A stretch of DNA of 33,923 bases. Source: Phytohabitans sp036906915 (GTDB taxonomy: Bacteria; Actinomycetota; Actinomycetes; Mycobacteriales; Micromonosporaceae). The stretch covers positions 1 to 33,923 of the forward strand of contig NZ_JBAKHX010000081.1 in assembly GCF_036906915.1 (NCBI RefSeq). The letters run 5' to 3'. Positions 15,277 to 23,484 of the stretch are shown here, in pieces; position 1 is the first letter of the stretch; every line of letters begins with the position of its first letter. The notes under the pieces are model-generated. The model was not told the origin of the DNA. It worked only from the letters and a program-made list of their open reading frames with translations, and ran no database searches. The translations under genes and the position numbers were made by a program.

Positions 15277-15976
15277 GATCGAGAATCTGACCCTCCGGTA
15301 CGGCCGGATCGAGGCGCTGCACGGCATCAGCATCACGGTCGCCGAGGGCGAGATCGTGGCCCTCATCGGCGCGAACGGTGCCGGCAAGACCACGACCATG
15401 CGGGCCGTCTCCGGCCTGCGTCCGGTGGCCACCGGCAGCATCAAATTCGCGGGCGAAGACATCACCAACCTCCGCGCCGACCTTCGGGTCATCCGGGGCA
15501 TCTGCCAGTCACCCGAGGGCCGGGGCATCTTCCCCGGTATGACGGTGCTGGAAAACCTGGACATGGGCGCGTACACCCGGCGCGACACGAGCGCGATCGC
15601 GTCCGACCTCGACCGGGTGTTCGGGCTGTTCCCACGCCTCGCCGAGCGGCGAAAGCAGGCGGGCGGCACGCTCTCCGGCGGTGAGCAGCAGATGCTCGCG
15701 GTCGGGCGGGCGCTGATGGCCCGGCCGAAGCTGCTGCTGCTCGACGAGCCCTCGATGGGGCTGGCGCCGATGGTGATCCAGCAGATCTTCGAGATCATCA
15801 CGGAGATCAACCAGCAGGGCACCACGATCCTGCTGGTCGAGCAGAACGCCCAGCAGGCGCTCTCCCGCGCGCACCGCGCGTACGTGCTGGAGACCGGCAA
15901 GATCGTGCAAGAGGGCACCGGTCAGGAGCTGCTGACCGACAGCCGGGTCCGCGACGCGTACCTCGGCGTCGCCTGA
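15266..15976 (+). CDS. livF: Branched-chain amino-acid ABC transporter ATPase LivF
   Basis: 236 aa, the usual LivF length. ATG at 15266 lies inside the end of livG. Walker A is GANGAGKTT, the signature LSGGEQQMLAVGRALM, Walker B LLLLDEPSMGLAP, and the His switch region is LLVEQNAQQAL, typical of LivF. It is the last gene of the operon and is followed at once by a strong bidirectional terminator. Confidence 0.92.
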   Translation: MLLEIENLTLRYGRIEALHGISITVAEGEIVALIGANGAGKTTTMRAVSGLRPVATGSIKFAGEDITNLRADLRVIRGICQSPEGRGIFPGMTVLENLDMGAYTRRDTSAIASDLDRVFGLFPRLAERRKQAGGTLSGGEQQMLAVGRALMARPKLLLLDEPSMGLAPMVIQQIFEIITEINQQGTTILLVEQNAQQALSRAHRAYVLETGKIVQEGTGQELLTDSRVRDAYLGVA

Positions 15977-15985
15977 CGCTGTTTG

Positions 15986-16017
15986 GTGAGGGCCCGGCGC
16001 ACGCGCCGGGCCCTCAC
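15986..16017. terminator. Strong terminator between livF and the DUF574 gene
   Basis: Perfect 15-bp arms at 15986-16000 and 16003-16017 with a minimal loop. It lies between two convergent genes 46 nt apart, so it probably ends transcription from both sides. No long T-run, as is usual in high-GC actinobacteria. Confidence 0.75.
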
Positions 16018-16022
16018 AGCGT

Positions 16023-16820
16023 TCACGGCTTGCGCGCCACCCCGGCGAACGACGACACCATGCCGCCGACCTCGTCCTCGTCGGCGCGCCAGCGCGCCGG
16101 ATCCACCAGACCGGGATCGACCAGTTCCAGGCCCGCGAAAAAGCCAGCGATCTCGTCGTGCGTGCGCATCGCGACAGGATTCACCTTCGTGTACCGCTCA
16201 GCGGCGGCCTGCTGCTCCGGGGTGAGCGTCTGAGGTGGGGTCGTGACCTGCGAAAGCGCGAGGTAGCTGCCCGGCGCGACCGCGTCCATCAGCTTGGCGA
16301 TCATCGTGGCGGGTGCGTCGGAGTCGGGGATGAAGTGCAGCACCGCCACCATCAGCACCGCGACCGGCTCCTTCAGGTCGAGCCGCTCGTGCAACTCGGG
16401 CGAGGCGAGCACGCCCTCGACGTCGCGGACGTCGGCGTGGATCACCGTCACCAGGTCGTCTTCGGCCACGATGGCCCGGCTGTGCGCGACCGCCACCGGG
16501 TCGACGTCGACGTAGACCACCCGGGCGTCCGGCGTCACGCTCCGCGCGGCCTCGTGCACGTTGCCCACCGTGGGGATGCCCGAGCCCAGGTCGAGAAACT
16601 GGCGTATCCCGGCACCGGCCAGGTATTCCACGGCGCGGCGCAGGAAGCCGCGGTTGGCGTGCGCGGCCAGCCGCACCTCGGGGGCAACCGCGATCACCTG
16701 CTCGGCCATCTGCCGGTCGACGGCGAAGTTGTGCAGGCCGCCAAGCATGTAGTCGTAGATGCGAGCCGGGCTCGGCCGATCCAGGTCGACCTCTGGCGGT
16801 GCCCACGCCGGCCGGTCCAT
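16023..16820 (-). CDS. SAM-dependent methyltransferase, DUF574 family
   Basis: 265 aa. N-terminal family pattern PSPARIYDYMLGGLHNFAVDR, then ANRGFLRRAVEYL, the SAM-binding loop FLDLGSGIPTVGNVHE, and the acidic VVYVDVDPVAVAHS. This family (PF04672) is expanded in streptomycetes and Micromonosporaceae; substrates are mostly unknown. No signal or membrane segment. It diverges from polA across 176 bp and shares the terminator with livF. Family call sure; substrate unknown. Confidence 0.88.
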   Translation of the reverse strand: MDRPAWAPPEVDLDRPSPARIYDYMLGGLHNFAVDRQMAEQVIAVAPEVRLAAHANRGFLRRAVEYLAGAGIRQFLDLGSGIPTVGNVHEAARSVTPDARVVYVDVDPVAVAHSRAIVAEDDLVTVIHADVRDVEGVLASPELHERLDLKEPVAVLMVAVLHFIPDSDAPATMIAKLMDAVAPGSYLALSQVTTPPQTLTPEQQAAAERYTKVNPVAMRTHDEIAGFFAGLELVDPGLVDPARWRADEDEVGGMVSSFAGVARKP

Positions 16821-16982
16821 CCGCGCCTCCTTCGATGAGTTGGGACCCGGTCACAGTACGGCGTTTGCGGGCGGCGGGGTGCCCCGCTAGCCGGCGTGGC
16901 GCGCCGGCCTCGAGACCCGCGCGATCGGAGCGAGCGCCAACCAGCACAGCGTGCCCGCCGGAGGAGTGTCGGTGGGTCGGAC

Positions 16983-16988
16983 TAGAGT
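16983..16988 (+). promoter_or_regulatory. -10 box for leaderless polA
   Basis: TAGAGT ends 8 nt before the GTG start; no Shine-Dalgarno is present. The spacing fits transcription starting at or next to the start codon. Confidence 0.4.
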
Positions 16989-16996
16989 CGCTATTT

Positions 16997-19693
16997 GTGA
17001 CAGAAACGAAGCCGCGCCTGCTCCTGCTCGACGGTCACTCGCTCGCCTACCGGGCGTTCTTCGCCCTGCCGGTGGAGAACTTCTCGACACATACCGGGCA
17101 GCCGACCAACGCGGTCTTCGGCTTCACCTCGATGCTGATCAACATGCTGCGCGACGAGCGGCCGACGCACATCATCGTGTCGTTCGACGTGTCGCGACAG
17201 TCCTTCCGCACCGAGAAATACGCGGAGTACAAGGCCGGCCGGTCGGAGACGCCCGCACCCTTCCAGGGGCAGGTCAGCCTGGTCAAGGAGGTCCTCGACG
17301 CGCTGCGGATCCCGGTCGTGGAAAAGCCGGGCTACGAGGCCGACGACGTGATCGGCACGCTGACCATGCAGGGCCGCGAGGCCGGCATGGAGGTGGTGAT
17401 CAGCACCGGTGACCGCGACGCGTTCCAGCTGGTCGACGAGCACGTGACCGTGCTCTACCCGGTGCGCGGCGTCTCAGAGGTCTGGCGGATGACCCCGGAG
17501 GCGGTCGAGGCGAAATACTTCGTGCCCCCCTCGCAGTATCGGGACAAGGCCGCCCTGGTCGGTGAGACCAGCGACAACCTGCCCGGTGTTCCGGGCGTCG
17601 GCGACAAGACCGCGGCCAAGTGGATCAAGGAGTACGGCGGGCTCGAAGGCGTCATCGCCAACGCCGACAAGATCAAGGGCAAGGCCGGCGACAACCTGCG
17701 CGCCCACCTGGCCAGCGTGATGCGCAACTACGAGATCAACCAGCTCGTGTGCGACCTTGAGCTGCCGCTGCGTCCCGAAGACGCCCGGTGGCAGGGCTGG
17801 GATCGCGAGGCGGTGCACCAGGTCTTCGACGCGCTGGAGTTCCGGGTCCTGCGCGAGCGGCTGTACCAGTACCTCGACGCCGTCGAGCCGGAGGCCGAGT
17901 CCGGGTTCGAGCTCGACGGCTACGTCCTGGCCGGCGGCGAGGTGGCCGGGTGGCTCCAGGCGCACGCGCCGTCGGGCTCGCCGCTGGGTGTCGCCGTGGC
18001 CGGGCGGTTCGGCCGGGGCACGGGCGAGCTGATCGGTGTCGCGCTGGCCGCCGCCGACGGTCCCGCCGCGTGGTTCGACCCCGCCGAGCTCGGCGAGGCC
18101 GACGAGGCCGCCGTCGGTGCCTGGCTAGCCGACCCCGAGCGGCCCAAGGTGATCCACGACAGCAAGCCGGCGCTGCTCGCGTTCCGCGCCCGCGGCTGGG
18201 AGCTGCGCGGCGTCACCCGCGACACGGCGATCGCGGCCTACCTGGCCCGCCCCGACCAGCGCACCTACGACCTGACCGACCTGGCCCTGCGCTACCTGCA
18301 CCGCGAGCTGCGGGTCGACGCGCCCGAGACCGGCCAGCTCACGCTCGACGGCTTCGGCTTTGGCGACCCAGCCGGTGAGGCGTCAAACAACTTGATGCTC
18401 CGCGCCCGGGCCACGCTCGACCTGGCCGGCGCGATCGACGCCGAGCTGTCGCGCGACGGCGAGCTGTCCCTGGAGCTGATGGCCGACGTCGAGCTGCCGC
18501 TGGTCGAGATCCTCGCCGAGATGGAGCGCACCGGCATCACCGCCGACACCGAATACCTCTCGGGTCTGGAGAGCCACTTCGCGGCCGAGGTCAAGGCGGC
18601 TGCCCAGGCGGCATACGCGGTCGTGGGGCGCGAGTTCAACCTCGGCTCGCCCAAGCAGCTGCAGGAGATCCTGTTCGGCGAGCTCGACCTGCCGAAGACC
18701 AAGCGCATCAAGAGCGGCTACACCACCGACGCCGACGCGCTGCAGGGCCTGTTCGCGCAGACCGGCCACCCGCTGCTGGAGCACCTGCTGCGACACCGCG
18801 ACGTCGCCAAGCTCAAGTCCACTGTCGACGGTTTGCTGAAGTCGGTTTCCGACGACGGTCGCATCCACACGACGTACTTCCAAACCGTCGCCGCCACCGG
18901 CCGCCTCTCGTCGACCGACCCCAACCTGCAAAACATCCCCATCCGCACCGAGGAGGGCCGGCGGATCCGGCGGGCGTTCGTGGTCGGTTCCGGATACGAG
19001 TGCCTGATGAGCGCCGACTACAGCCAGATCGAGATGCGCATCATGGCCGACCTGTCCAAGGACGAGGCGCTGATCGACGCGTTCAACTCGGGCGCCGACT
19101 TCCACGCCGCGACCGCGTCGTCGGTGTTCGGCATCCCGCTGTCCGAGGTCACAGCCGACCACCGTCGCAAGATCAAGGCGATGAACTACGGCCTGGCGTA
19201 CGGGCTGTCGGTCTACGGGTTGTCCCAGCAGCTCGGCATCCCAACCGAAGAGGCGCGGGCGCTGATGGACGAGTACTTCGAGCGGTTCGGCGGGGTGCGC
19301 GACTACCTGCACGCGGTGGTGGCGCAGGCGCGGCAGGACGGCTACACGCAGACCATCCTCGGTCGCCGCCGGTACCTGCCCGACCTGATCAGCGACAACA
19401 GGCAGCGGCGCGAGATGGCAGAGCGGATGGCCCTCAACGCCCCGATCCAGGGCTCGGCCGCCGACATCATCAAGGTGGCGATGCTGCACGTCGACAAGGC
19501 GCTACGCGCCACCGGGATGCGGTCGCGGATGCTGCTTCAGGTGCATGACGAGCTGGTGTTCGAGGTGGCGGAAGGCGAGCGCGACGCGGTCGAGGCGCTG
19601 GTGCGCCAGGAGATGGGCAACGCCTACCCCCTGTCGGTCCCGTTGGAGGTCTCCGTAGGCGTGGGCCAAGACTGGAACAGCGCCGACCACTAA
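16997..19693 (+). CDS. polA: DNA polymerase I
   Basis: 898 aa from the GTG at 16997; the frame stays open further upstream, but homologous sequence starts at PRLLLLDGHSLAYRAFFALP. The 5'-3' nuclease domain (1 to about 300) has GYEADDVIGTL, STGDRDAFQLV and GVGDKTAAKW. The central proofreading-like domain lacks the DxE catalytic residues, as in mycobacterial and Taq enzymes, so no 3'-5' proofreading is expected. The polymerase domain has motif A SADYSQIEMRIMAD at about 671, motif B RRKIKAMNYGLAYG at about 722 and motif C QVHDELVFEV at about 848. It fills gaps and removes Okazaki primers and repair patches. Complete. Confidence 0.97.
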   Translation: MTETKPRLLLLDGHSLAYRAFFALPVENFSTHTGQPTNAVFGFTSMLINMLRDERPTHIIVSFDVSRQSFRTEKYAEYKAGRSETPAPFQGQVSLVKEVLDALRIPVVEKPGYEADDVIGTLTMQGREAGMEVVISTGDRDAFQLVDEHVTVLYPVRGVSEVWRMTPEAVEAKYFVPPSQYRDKAALVGETSDNLPGVPGVGDKTAAKWIKEYGGLEGVIANADKIKGKAGDNLRAHLASVMRNYEINQLVCDLELPLRPEDARWQGWDREAVHQVFDALEFRVLRERLYQYLDAVEPEAESGFELDGYVLAGGEVAGWLQAHAPSGSPLGVAVAGRFGRGTGELIGVALAAADGPAAWFDPAELGEADEAAVGAWLADPERPKVIHDSKPALLAFRARGWELRGVTRDTAIAAYLARPDQRTYDLTDLALRYLHRELRVDAPETGQLTLDGFGFGDPAGEASNNLMLRARATLDLAGAIDAELSRDGELSLELMADVELPLVEILAEMERTGITADTEYLSGLESHFAAEVKAAAQAAYAVVGREFNLGSPKQLQEILFGELDLPKTKRIKSGYTTDADALQGLFAQTGHPLLEHLLRHRDVAKLKSTVDGLLKSVSDDGRIHTTYFQTVAATGRLSSTDPNLQNIPIRTEEGRRIRRAFVVGSGYECLMSADYSQIEMRIMADLSKDEALIDAFNSGADFHAATASSVFGIPLSEVTADHRRKIKAMNYGLAYGLSVYGLSQQLGIPTEEARALMDEYFERFGGVRDYLHAVVAQARQDGYTQTILGRRRYLPDLISDNRQRREMAERMALNAPIQGSAADIIKVAMLHVDKALRATGMRSRMLLQVHDELVFEVAEGERDAVEALVRQEMGNAYPLSVPLEVSVGVGQDWNSADH

Positions 19694-19757
19694 CCCCGCC
19701 GTCGCGCCCGCGTTCCGTGCTCTCTGCGGCGCGCCCCTTGATCGATGCGATGTTCCT

Positions 19758-19785
19758 CGATCGGCGCCCCTCCGGGCGCCGATCG
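19758..19785 (+). terminator. 12-bp hairpin after polA, probable terminator
   Basis: CGATCGGCGCCC and its exact complement around a CTCC loop, 65 nt after the polA stop. No T-run. Its CGATC ends resemble the nearby repeats, so it may instead belong to the repeat cluster. Confidence 0.5.
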
Positions 19786-20081
19786 TGTGCGGCCCGCCGT
19801 CCGCGCGGGATGCGGCAAAGACCGAACGGAGATCGCGACCCTGGACTCGTGCCCGGCGGCGACGGCGGCGGGGAGTGCGGCGATTCGCCCGCTCCATACG
19901 CACGACCTAGGGCAATCTCGATGTGCGGCGATGCCCGCCGCCGGCGCCGCCACCTTGCCCGTTGCTCAAACGGCCGGGTTGGGTGTAATCGCTGCCGCTG
20001 CGCCGCCACTCGTTCTCGCGCTGGCGCCTGGTGTCGTCGTCGCCGGGCTGGTGCCGCCCGTCGATCAAGGCCGTTTGCATC

Positions 20082-20138
20082 GATCAAGGGCGAACGCACG
20101 TGGTTTTGAGATCCAACCACGTGCGTTCGTCCTTGATC
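20082..20138. repeat. Large palindromic REP-like element
   Basis: Arms of 24 nt at 20082-20105 and 20115-20138 with one mismatch, around a 9-nt loop. Each arm starts GATCAAGG and holds CGAACGCACGTGGTT. It lies 52 nt beyond the methyltransferase stop and could act as terminator for that gene. Stem length is far beyond a normal terminator. Confidence 0.65.
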
Positions 20139-20189
20139 AGCGGGGGGTGGGGGAGAGGCGTGGCCGCGCGGCGGACGCCCTGATCACAG

Positions 20190-20996
20190 CTAGGGCTTGG
20201 TGGATACGAAGATGGCGGTGCCGGGGAAGAGGCGGCCGCGCATCGGGCTCCATTGGCCCCATTCCTGGGTGTGGCCTTCGGGCCACTCGGGTTCGATGAG
20301 ATCGCGCAGGACGAAGCCGGCGCCCACCAGCTCGCGGACGCGGTCGCCGAGCGTGCGGTGCTGCTCGACGTATGTGGGTACGCCGCCCTCATTGGACTCG
20401 ACGTAAGGGCTGCGGTCGAAGTACGAGTGGACGGCGAGCAGCCCGCCCTCCCCCGGGTCGTCGAGGAAGATCCAGCGCATCGGGTGGGTCGCGGAGAAGA
20501 CCCACAGGCCGCCGGGGCGCAGGACCCGGTGCACCTCGCGCATGGCGGCCGCCGAGTCGACCACGAACGGGATGGCTCCGAACGCCGTGCACACGATGTC
20601 GAACGCCCCATCGGCGAAAGGAAGGGCCAGCACGTCGGCTTGCGCCAGCGGTACCTGTACACCGGAGCGCGCGGAGGCCTCGACCGCGTGCCGCAACATG
20701 CCCGCGGACAGGTCGATGCCGACCACCTGGGCACCCTGCGTCGCGAGCCAGCGCCCGGCGGACGCCGCGCCGCAGCCGACCTCGAGCACCCGGTGACCGG
20801 CGACCGGCCCGAGGAGCCCGGCGTCGGCCTCGCGCAGGCCTTCCGGGCACCAGACGAAGTCGACGTCGCCGAGGAACGCCCCGTGTTCGGCCTGGTACGC
20901 GTCGGCGTCGCGGTCCCACCAGTGGCGGTTGGCGCGGCGGGTCTCGGCGTCGCCCAGCGGGCGGCGGGCCACGCGCGGGGCAGCCGTGTCTGTCAC
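20190..20996 (-). CDS. Class I SAM-dependent methyltransferase
   Basis: 268 aa from the GTG at 20996 (an ATG at 21014 in frame would add six residues). SAM-binding motif I VLEVGCGAASAGRWLA, then VVGIDLSAGMLRHA, QADVLALPFADGAFDIVCTAFGAIPF and EVHRVLRPGGLWVFSATHP. The N-terminal NRHWWDRDADAYQAEHG resembles the widespread Methyltransf_11 type. Cytoplasmic, substrate unknown. It diverges from the M50 remnant by 91 bp and converges on polA. Confidence 0.85.
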   Translation of the reverse strand: MTDTAAPRVARRPLGDAETRRANRHWWDRDADAYQAEHGAFLGDVDFVWCPEGLREADAGLLGPVAGHRVLEVGCGAASAGRWLATQGAQVVGIDLSAGMLRHAVEASARSGVQVPLAQADVLALPFADGAFDIVCTAFGAIPFVVDSAAAMREVHRVLRPGGLWVFSATHPMRWIFLDDPGEGGLLAVHSYFDRSPYVESNEGGVPTYVEQHRTLGDRVRELVGAGFVLRDLIEPEWPEGHTQEWGQWSPMRGRLFPGTAIFVSTKP

Positions 20997-21074
20997 CCGA
21001 TCATTCTGGCCCATCGGCCGCCATGGCCCGGCACCCGTGTCCGTATCCCCATAGAGATGATCAACGCCCGTCGA

Positions 21075-21080
21075 TACGGT
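21075..21080 (+). promoter_or_regulatory. -10 box TACGGT, 7 nt before a GTG
   Basis: Same hexamer and spacing as before uvrB. It suggests that the remnant gene behind it was, or still is, transcribed as a leaderless message. Confidence 0.35.
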
Positions 21081-21087
21081 GCCTGCC

Positions 21088-21551
21088 GTGGGCGCGGCCT
21101 CGAAGATGACGTGGACGGCGGCGCTGCTGTCCTGGGTGCTGGCGGTGCCGCTCTGGTATGTCAGCAAGTTCGTCGTGTCCGTGGCCAGGCCGAGGCGGTG
21201 CTCTGGGCCAGCCTCGGGTTTCTGGTGGTCATGCTGATCGCCGTGCGCGGCCTCGTGGGGTGGCTGGTGGTGCCCGCGCTGATGGTGGTCATCGGGCTGG
21301 CGGCGGCGAAGGTCGACGCGCCCCTGCAGACGCTCTACGCGCACATGTGGGTCTGGTTCCTGCTTATCGGGGCGGTGCAGCGGATGCTCCTGTACGTCCG
21401 GCACAAGCACTACTACCAGGACGGAAGCGACACTCGCATCCTGGAGCGCCGGACGCTGGTCGCGAACGAGGTGTGGGTGCTCGTCCTGCTCGCCGGTACG
21501 ATCGCGGCTCTCGCGTACGGCGGTGCGATGCTGTTGCGGACCGAGGTGTGA
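21088..21551 (+). pseudogene. Remnant of an M50-like membrane metalloprotease
   Basis: Frame one, from the GTG at 21088, gives one hydrophobic helix (MTWTAALLSWVLAVPLWYV, then SKFVVSVA) and stops near 21239. A second frame gives VLWASLGFLVVMLIAVRGL, three more hydrophobic helices and a tail with SDTRILERRT before LVLLAGTIAALAYGGAMLL, ending at 21551. The two parts resemble the N- and C-terminal ends of M50B-type proteins found in actinobacteria, where SVA is normally followed by HEGGH and about 70 residues. That middle, with the zinc site, is absent and the frames do not match. I infer an internal deletion near 21180. A short membrane peptide could still be made from the second frame. Confidence 0.5.
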
Positions 21552-21833
21552 CCAGCGCTACATCAGGGCTGGATGCGGGGCAATTCATGGCGTTTGGGAA
21601 ACACACCGTACATCAGGTGGCGGTGGGGCTTGCACGCTGTGGTAATGCGCACGGTAAGCTGTTCGATGCACTCGCGGATCGTGGCCTCGGCAGGGAGTAG
21701 GTCCGCGGTCGACGGACACATCCCAGCATCACCGGCGATTCTGCATCATCGACGACGTTGCGCTGTGCCCGGCGGCGGGTCCGTGAGCGCGCGCAGGTTA
21801 CCGCGACACCATCCGTTCGGAGCAACAGTCCAC

Positions 21834-23324
21834 ATGACGAGCAGCATCGAGGCCACCTCGAGCGCAAACAAGGTCACCGTCGACGACCTCGGGTCCGAGG
21901 AGGCGTTCCTCGCCGCGATCGACGAGACCATCAAGTACTTCAACGACGGCGACATTGTCGAAGGCACCGTCGTCAAGGTCGATCGGGACGAGGTCCTGCT
22001 CGACATCGGCTACAAGACCGAGGGCGTCATCCCCTCGCGCGAGTTGTCGATCAAGCATGACGTGGACCCCGCTGAGGTGGTGTCGGTCGGTGATCACATC
22101 GAGGCCCTGGTTCTCCAGAAGGAGGACAAGGAAGGGCGTCTGATCCTCTCGAAGAAGCGGGCGCAGTACGAGCGCGCCTGGGGCACCATCGAGAAGATCA
22201 AGGACGAGGACGGGGTCGTGCGCGGCTCGGTCATCGAGGTGGTCAAGGGTGGTCTGATCCTCGACATCGGGCTGCGCGGCTTCCTGCCAGCTTCGCTGGT
22301 CGAGATGCGCCGCGTTCGCGACCTGCAGCCGTACGTCGGCCGGGAGCTCGAGGCGAAGATCATCGAGCTGGACAAGAACCGCAACAACGTGGTCCTGTCC
22401 CGCCGGGCGTGGCTGGAGCAGACGCAGTCCGAGGTGCGCACCGAGTTCCTCAACAAGCTTGCGAAGGGCCAGGTCCGCAAGGGCGTCGTGTCCTCGATCG
22501 TCAACTTCGGCGCGTTCGTCGACCTTGGCGGCGTCGACGGCCTGGTGCACGTGTCCGAGCTGTCCTGGAAGCACATCGACCACCCGTCCGAGGTCGTCGA
22601 GGTGGGCCAGGAGGTCGAGGTCGAGGTTCTCGACGTCGATCTCGACCGCGAGCGTGTCTCGCTGTCGCTCAAGGCCACGCAGGAAGACCCGTGGCGCCAG
22701 TTCGCCCGCACCCACGCGATCCAGCAGATCGTGCCGGGCAAGGTGACCAAGCTGGTGCCGTTCGGCGCGTTCGTGCGGGTCGACGACGGCATCGAGGGCC
22801 TGGTGCACATCTCCGAGCTGGCCGAGCGCCACGTGGAGATCCCGGAGCAGGTCGTGCAGGTCGGCTCCGACGTGATGGTCAAGGTCATCGACATCGACCT
22901 GGAGCGCCGGCGGATCTCGCTGTCGCTCAAGCAGGCCAACGAGGGCTTCGTCGAGGGCGAGGAGCACTTCGACCCGACCCTCTACGGCATGGCCGCCACG
23001 TACGACAACGAGGGCAACTACATCTACCCCGAGGGCTTCGACCCGGAGACCGGCGAGTGGCTCGAAGGGTACGACAAGCAGCGCGAGACGTGGGAGCAGC
23101 AGTACGCTGAGGCCCGCCAGCGCTGGGAGGCCCACACCAAGCAGGTGCAGACCGCTCGTGCGGCAGACGCCGACGCGGCGGCCGCGCCGGCCCCGACCAA
23201 TGGTGGCGGCGGCACGTCGTCGTCCACGGCGGCTCCGGCACGCCAGGCGGAGGAGCCCGCGGGCACCCTCGCCACCGACGAGGCGCTGGCCGCGCTGCGC
23301 GAGAAGCTCGCCGGCGGCAAGTAG
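21834..23324 (+). CDS. rpsA: 30S ribosomal protein S1
   Basis: 496 aa. The ATG at 21834 has GGAG 11 nt upstream; the frame is open further 5' but has no homology. Four S1 RNA-binding domains at about 37-107 (GDIVEGTVVKVDRDEVLLDI), 122-192, 210-278 (GVVSSIVNFGAFVDLGGVDG) and 297-365 (GKVTKLVPFGAFVRVDDGIE). The C-terminal tail is acidic, then Ala/Pro/Gly-rich, ending LAALREKLAGGK as in other actinobacterial S1 proteins. It helps place mRNA on the 30S subunit. The 282-bp leader upstream probably holds its promoter, which I could not define. Confidence 0.97.
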   Translation: MTSSIEATSSANKVTVDDLGSEEAFLAAIDETIKYFNDGDIVEGTVVKVDRDEVLLDIGYKTEGVIPSRELSIKHDVDPAEVVSVGDHIEALVLQKEDKEGRLILSKKRAQYERAWGTIEKIKDEDGVVRGSVIEVVKGGLILDIGLRGFLPASLVEMRRVRDLQPYVGRELEAKIIELDKNRNNVVLSRRAWLEQTQSEVRTEFLNKLAKGQVRKGVVSSIVNFGAFVDLGGVDGLVHVSELSWKHIDHPSEVVEVGQEVEVEVLDVDLDRERVSLSLKATQEDPWRQFARTHAIQQIVPGKVTKLVPFGAFVRVDDGIEGLVHISELAERHVEIPEQVVQVGSDVMVKVIDIDLERRRISLSLKQANEGFVEGEEHFDPTLYGMAATYDNEGNYIYPEGFDPETGEWLEGYDKQRETWEQQYAEARQRWEAHTKQVQTARAADADAAAAPAPTNGGGGTSSSTAAPARQAEEPAGTLATDEALAALREKLAGGK

Positions 23325-23351
23325 ATCTCAGCACCACCGACGGCCCTGGGG

Positions 23352-23425
23352 CCGGCGTCGCCTGGACTGAGCGACGCGCCGACGAAGTCGGTGCGCGGCG
23401 CGAGGGAAGGCGGCGCCCCTCAGGC
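23352..23425 (+). repeat. Dispersed repeat, copy 1 (behind rpsA)
   Basis: Begins CCGGCGTCGCCTGGAC, contains a hairpin GCGCCGAC-GAA-GTCGGTGCGC and ends GGGAAGGCGGCGCC followed by CCTCAGGCGCC. It lies between the rpsA stop and its terminator. About 90 percent identical over 60 bases to copy 2 at 24227. Confidence 0.7.
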
Positions 23426-23440
23426 GCCAGGGCAACGAGC

Positions 23441-23469
23441 ACGGCCCCCGCACTTCGCGGGGGCCGTTT
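23441..23469 (+). terminator. rpsA terminator
   Basis: Stem ACGGCCCCCGC/GCGGGGGCCGT with a 5-nt loop (CTT core), followed by TTTC. It separates rpsA from coaE. Confidence 0.8.
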
Positions 23470-23472
23470 CGC

Positions 23473-23478
23473 TAACCT
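23473..23478 (+). promoter_or_regulatory. -10 box for leaderless coaE
   Basis: TAACCT ends 6 nt before the GTG start, just behind the rpsA terminator. No Shine-Dalgarno is seen. Confidence 0.5.
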
Positions 23479-23484
23479 GGCGTC

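Larger units (their letters stand above)
19694..20189. other. Repeat-rich gap after polA
   Basis: About 500 bases between polA and a convergent methyltransferase gene. No gene is supported. The 8-mer GATCAAGG or its complement occurs four times (19736, 20063, 20082, 20131). There is a 14-base inverted match between 19735-19748 and 20077-20090. A short frame reading AGLGVIAAAAPPLVLALAPGV has no ribosome binding site or family and is probably chance. Confidence 0.5.

Noticed and set aside
14260..15918. Long minus-strand frames opposite livG/livF, rpsA, uvrB and terC
   Set aside because: These are typical high-GC antisense open frames with Arg/Pro/Ala-rich sequence and no family match.
16799..16996. 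Upstream extension of polA
   Set aside because: The extra 66 residues overlap the divergent DUF574 gene and are not polymerase-like.
19922..20110. Hydrophobic-looking peptide in the gap after polA
   Set aside because: No start with a ribosome site, no homology, and it runs into the palindromic repeat.
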